Source: Karalla daura (taxonomy: Eukaryota; Chordata; Actinopteri; Chaetodontiformes; Leiognathidae). Taken from it: 64,000 nt of DNA. This document shows positions 61,772 to 64,000 of the stretch, piece by piece. Position 1 is the first letter of the stretch, and each line of letters opens with the position of its first letter. The notes under the pieces were generated by a model. The model was given only the letters and a program-made list of their open reading frames with translations. It did not search any database and had not been told where the DNA came from. The stretch covers positions 17,460,642-17,524,641 of the forward strand of contig CM055197.1 of the NCBI GenBank assembly GCA_029224185.1. Direction: 5' to 3'. A program made the translations under genes and the position numbers.

Positions 61772-62230
61772 AAACTGAATAGCTGCTCGCAGTCAAACGG
61801 AACCGCCGGGACACCGACGGACAGCGGCGGCGTGAGGAGCGGCGTGAGGAGGAGGCGGAGACGCGCAGGGGCTGGAGGCAGGAGCGTCCCGGTGCAGCCA
61901 CAGATGCGCTCCCTCCTCACTATCCACAGGTTGAAGTGAGGAGCTCGGGGTGATCCGCAACCACGCAAAGCTTCATGCTCCCACGGGATCTGCCGCGGCA
62001 ATCTGCGAGGGACGGCGCAAAAAAAGGAAAACAGAAAGAAAGAAAGAAAAAATCGCTCCGTTTTTAGTGTTTTTCCTTCGTGCGCCACATCATGAGGAGC
62101 AGTGCAAACCCGCCGTCTGGTCTAGTTCAGATTGGGGCGGGGGGGAGGTGGGGGGGAGCTTCTTTTTTTCTCTCTCTCCCTTTCTCAGGCTCAGATAGGA
62201 TCACGCCTGCGCATTATGAGGTGAAGATAA
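61772..62230 (-). promoter_or_regulatory. adcy1: adcy1 5' UTR and CpG-rich promoter region
   Basis: Directly upstream of the ATG the sequence is rich in G+C and CpG (61,795-62,000) and drops to simple AT/T-rich DNA beyond 62,230. No TATA box is obvious, as is common for CpG-type neuronal promoters. The exact start site cannot be placed. Confidence 0.5.
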
Positions 62231-63335
62231 GACAGGTCTGAGCTACTCAACACACAGTCAAGACGATTTGAGTGGCTGCACGGCTCCCATCATCATCCAT
62301 AATGTCCCCCTTTTTCCTGTCTCCTCCACCTACACACGACTGCACTGGCTCATTTTTCTCTCCCATATTTTGGTTCACTCTTTTTTTCCATGAGGAGGCT
62401 GTGATGGGGTTGGGAGGGGGGCAGCTTTCTGTACCAATGCTTTCTGAGCATGATTCATGAAATCCTCCCATCACTTAGCTGGCACAGGCATGGCATCGCA
62501 TGCTTCGCATACCATTGATCATATGATTCCTGTGCTGCCAGCCCCTCACCACCATCAGCAAGCACCCTCTTGGCATTCAGGGAGCGGTGTCTCATTCATT
62601 ACCAGGGGAAGATTAGTCATCCGTCACAGGGCTGCCGTTGCCATGACCCATCAGAACCAGGGAGGGTGTAAGAAAGTGACAGATGGATGCCAAAGTCCAG
62701 CACTCCACCAGGACACTATAACATGCCTTCTGTTCCCCTCCCATGGCTCAGCTTTTCTCCCTCCCTCCCTCTCCAGGCTGTTTGTATTCTAGCTCTCTCT
62801 GATCTAACTCAGACCTGCTGAATGAGTGTACACAGCCTGACAGGTAGAGAATGAGAGAGAGACAGAGAGAGGAGGAGGGAGAAAACACGAGAGAGGAACG
62901 GGTGGTGGGATGAGGCTGAAATAGAGGCAGAGATGTGAAGTATTTGGCAGCCGGTAAAATTGAGAGACCAAAGAAATAAAACTGCCGGTGAATAAAAGAT
63001 GAGTCTGGCTAGGAGGGAGAGTCAAACTGAGGAGAAATAAGACGTTTAACTGATGTCTCTGAGCATGAAAAGCTCACGTGAGTAGATGCTGAAAGACATA
63101 GTGGATCAATCGATTAAGTGATTAACCACCATGAGAGTCTTCATCCATTTACACATCCTCCCTCAATCCACCAAACAGACCAGCTATTAGGCAGTTTCGT
63201 GGCACATTTAATGTCTTAGTTGGCAATGGGGCGGCAGTACAGCATTCAAAATGTTTGTGAAGGACAGTATCATCGGCAAAACATATTGGCAGTAAAAAAT
63301 ACAGCTGTCAGGCCTAAAAACTAAAAACATGCATT
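62231..63335. other. upstream flank of adcy1, no gene seen
   Basis: No supported coding exon. GA-rich tracts occur near 62,850-62,895. Reading frames are short and lack family or splice support. Confidence 0.6.
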
Positions 63336-63339
63336 AAGG

Positions 63340-63470
63340 TCAGTTGGAGATTCTAAATTGCCCCTAGGTGAACATGTATGCGTGTGTGTGTGTGTGCGTG
63401 CGTGCCCTGGGACTAGGGATTGGTTCGAGCAGGACACCAACAAACTCCAGATAATGGACAGATAAGTAGT
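63340..63470 (-). repeat. degenerate interspersed-repeat fragment
   Basis: GGAGATTCTAAATTGCCCCTAGG (with its neighbours), a TG run, and CTCCAGATAATGGACAG resemble the opposite-strand form of the repeat family seen at 14,590. Confidence 0.5.
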
Positions 63471-63801
63471 TAAGTGACCTCACCGTTGATGCAATGCAAT
63501 AACCAAATATCAAAGTAGAGCCAAGGATCAGTGCCAAAGCAAATGAAAGAGAAGCACAAATTGGCTTTATTTGGTGGGAAAGATGAAAGGCCGTCAGACT
63601 AAAAGAGAGTTAGAGAGAGACAGAGCACAGGGCCGTACGTACGCAGACTCTTGACTCTTGAATCAAATGTTTGCGGTCGCACAGAGTGACTTGTCAGCAC
63701 GGCACAGTTGTGTTTTTGCTGTGTCCACAGCGGCGGCCTTCGCTGTCCCCTCTCCTCTGGCTGCCACTCTCACGCCTGTGTGTTATCAATCCCCCTGCTC
63801 C

Positions 63802-63803
63802 TC

Positions 63804-63835
<32 letters not shown>

Positions 63836-63838
63836 GGA
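63802..63838 (+). repeat. (GA)n microsatellite
   Basis: A GA-rich run near the right edge of the window, upstream of adcy1. No gene is seen between here and the window end. Confidence 0.9.
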
Positions 63839-64000
63839 GGGAGGGAAAGGGAGAGATGTGGGACGCGCTGCTTTCAGGCTGATATTGGGACTTATCTACA
63901 AGGTTTCTACACTTGTCACCTCTCGCCCGGTCCTCACCAGGTGACGCATGGCGGGTCACTGACAGGGATGCGGTGACAAAGGTGACATGCAAATGACGGC

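Noticed and set aside
61217..61939. 240-residue plus-strand frame opposite adcy1 exon 1
   Set aside because: It is an antisense shadow of a GC-rich coding exon, with Gly/His/Gln-rich composition and no family resemblance.

Overview
The window is vertebrate nuclear DNA and most likely comes from a ray-finned (teleost) fish. The genes are split by GT-AG introns, many only 80-120 bp long. Microsatellites are dense (CA/TG, GATA, GGAGA, TA), interspersed repeats look like common fish families, and the proteins resemble human orthologues with fish-type differences. No bacterial, CRISPR or operon-like structure is present.

From left to right there are five gene regions. (1) Positions 1-~9,800, + strand: the 3' part of a tensin, called tns3, with a Pro/Ser-rich linker, SH2 domain, PTB domain and 3' UTR; its 5' part lies off the left edge. 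(2) ~17,366-22,795, + strand: igfbp3, four exons, 289 aa. (3) ~22,890-25,122, - strand: igfbp1, four exons, 245 aa, tail to tail with igfbp3. Its promoter carries a TATA box, an HNF1-like site and an insulin-response-like inverted pair. (4) ~25,940-27,090, - strand: a probable small unrecognised gene for an acidic, Arg-rich protein, with its own poly(A) signal. (5) ~28,395-62,000, - strand: the complete coding region of adcy1, the calmodulin-stimulated membrane adenylyl cyclase, in 20 exons and 1,152 aa.

The order and orientation tns3 > igfbp3 > < igfbp1 < adcy1 match (mirrored) the human chromosome 7p12-p13 block ADCY1-IGFBP1-IGFBP3-TNS3, which supports the gene names. The igfbp pair binds and modulates extracellular IGFs. 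Tns3 is a focal-adhesion adaptor. Adcy1 couples calcium/calmodulin to cAMP. They are physically linked by ancestry and nothing suggests a shared pathway.

The remaining sequence is intronic or intergenic: roughly 7.5 kb between tns3 and igfbp3, large adcy1 introns, about 1.3 kb between the unknown gene and adcy1, and about 2 kb upstream of adcy1. It holds simple repeats, degenerate interspersed repeats and one Penelope-like reverse-transcriptase fragment. Exon boundaries were placed by eye from splice signals, reading phase and remembered family sequences. UTR ends are estimates from poly(A) signals and TATA boxes.
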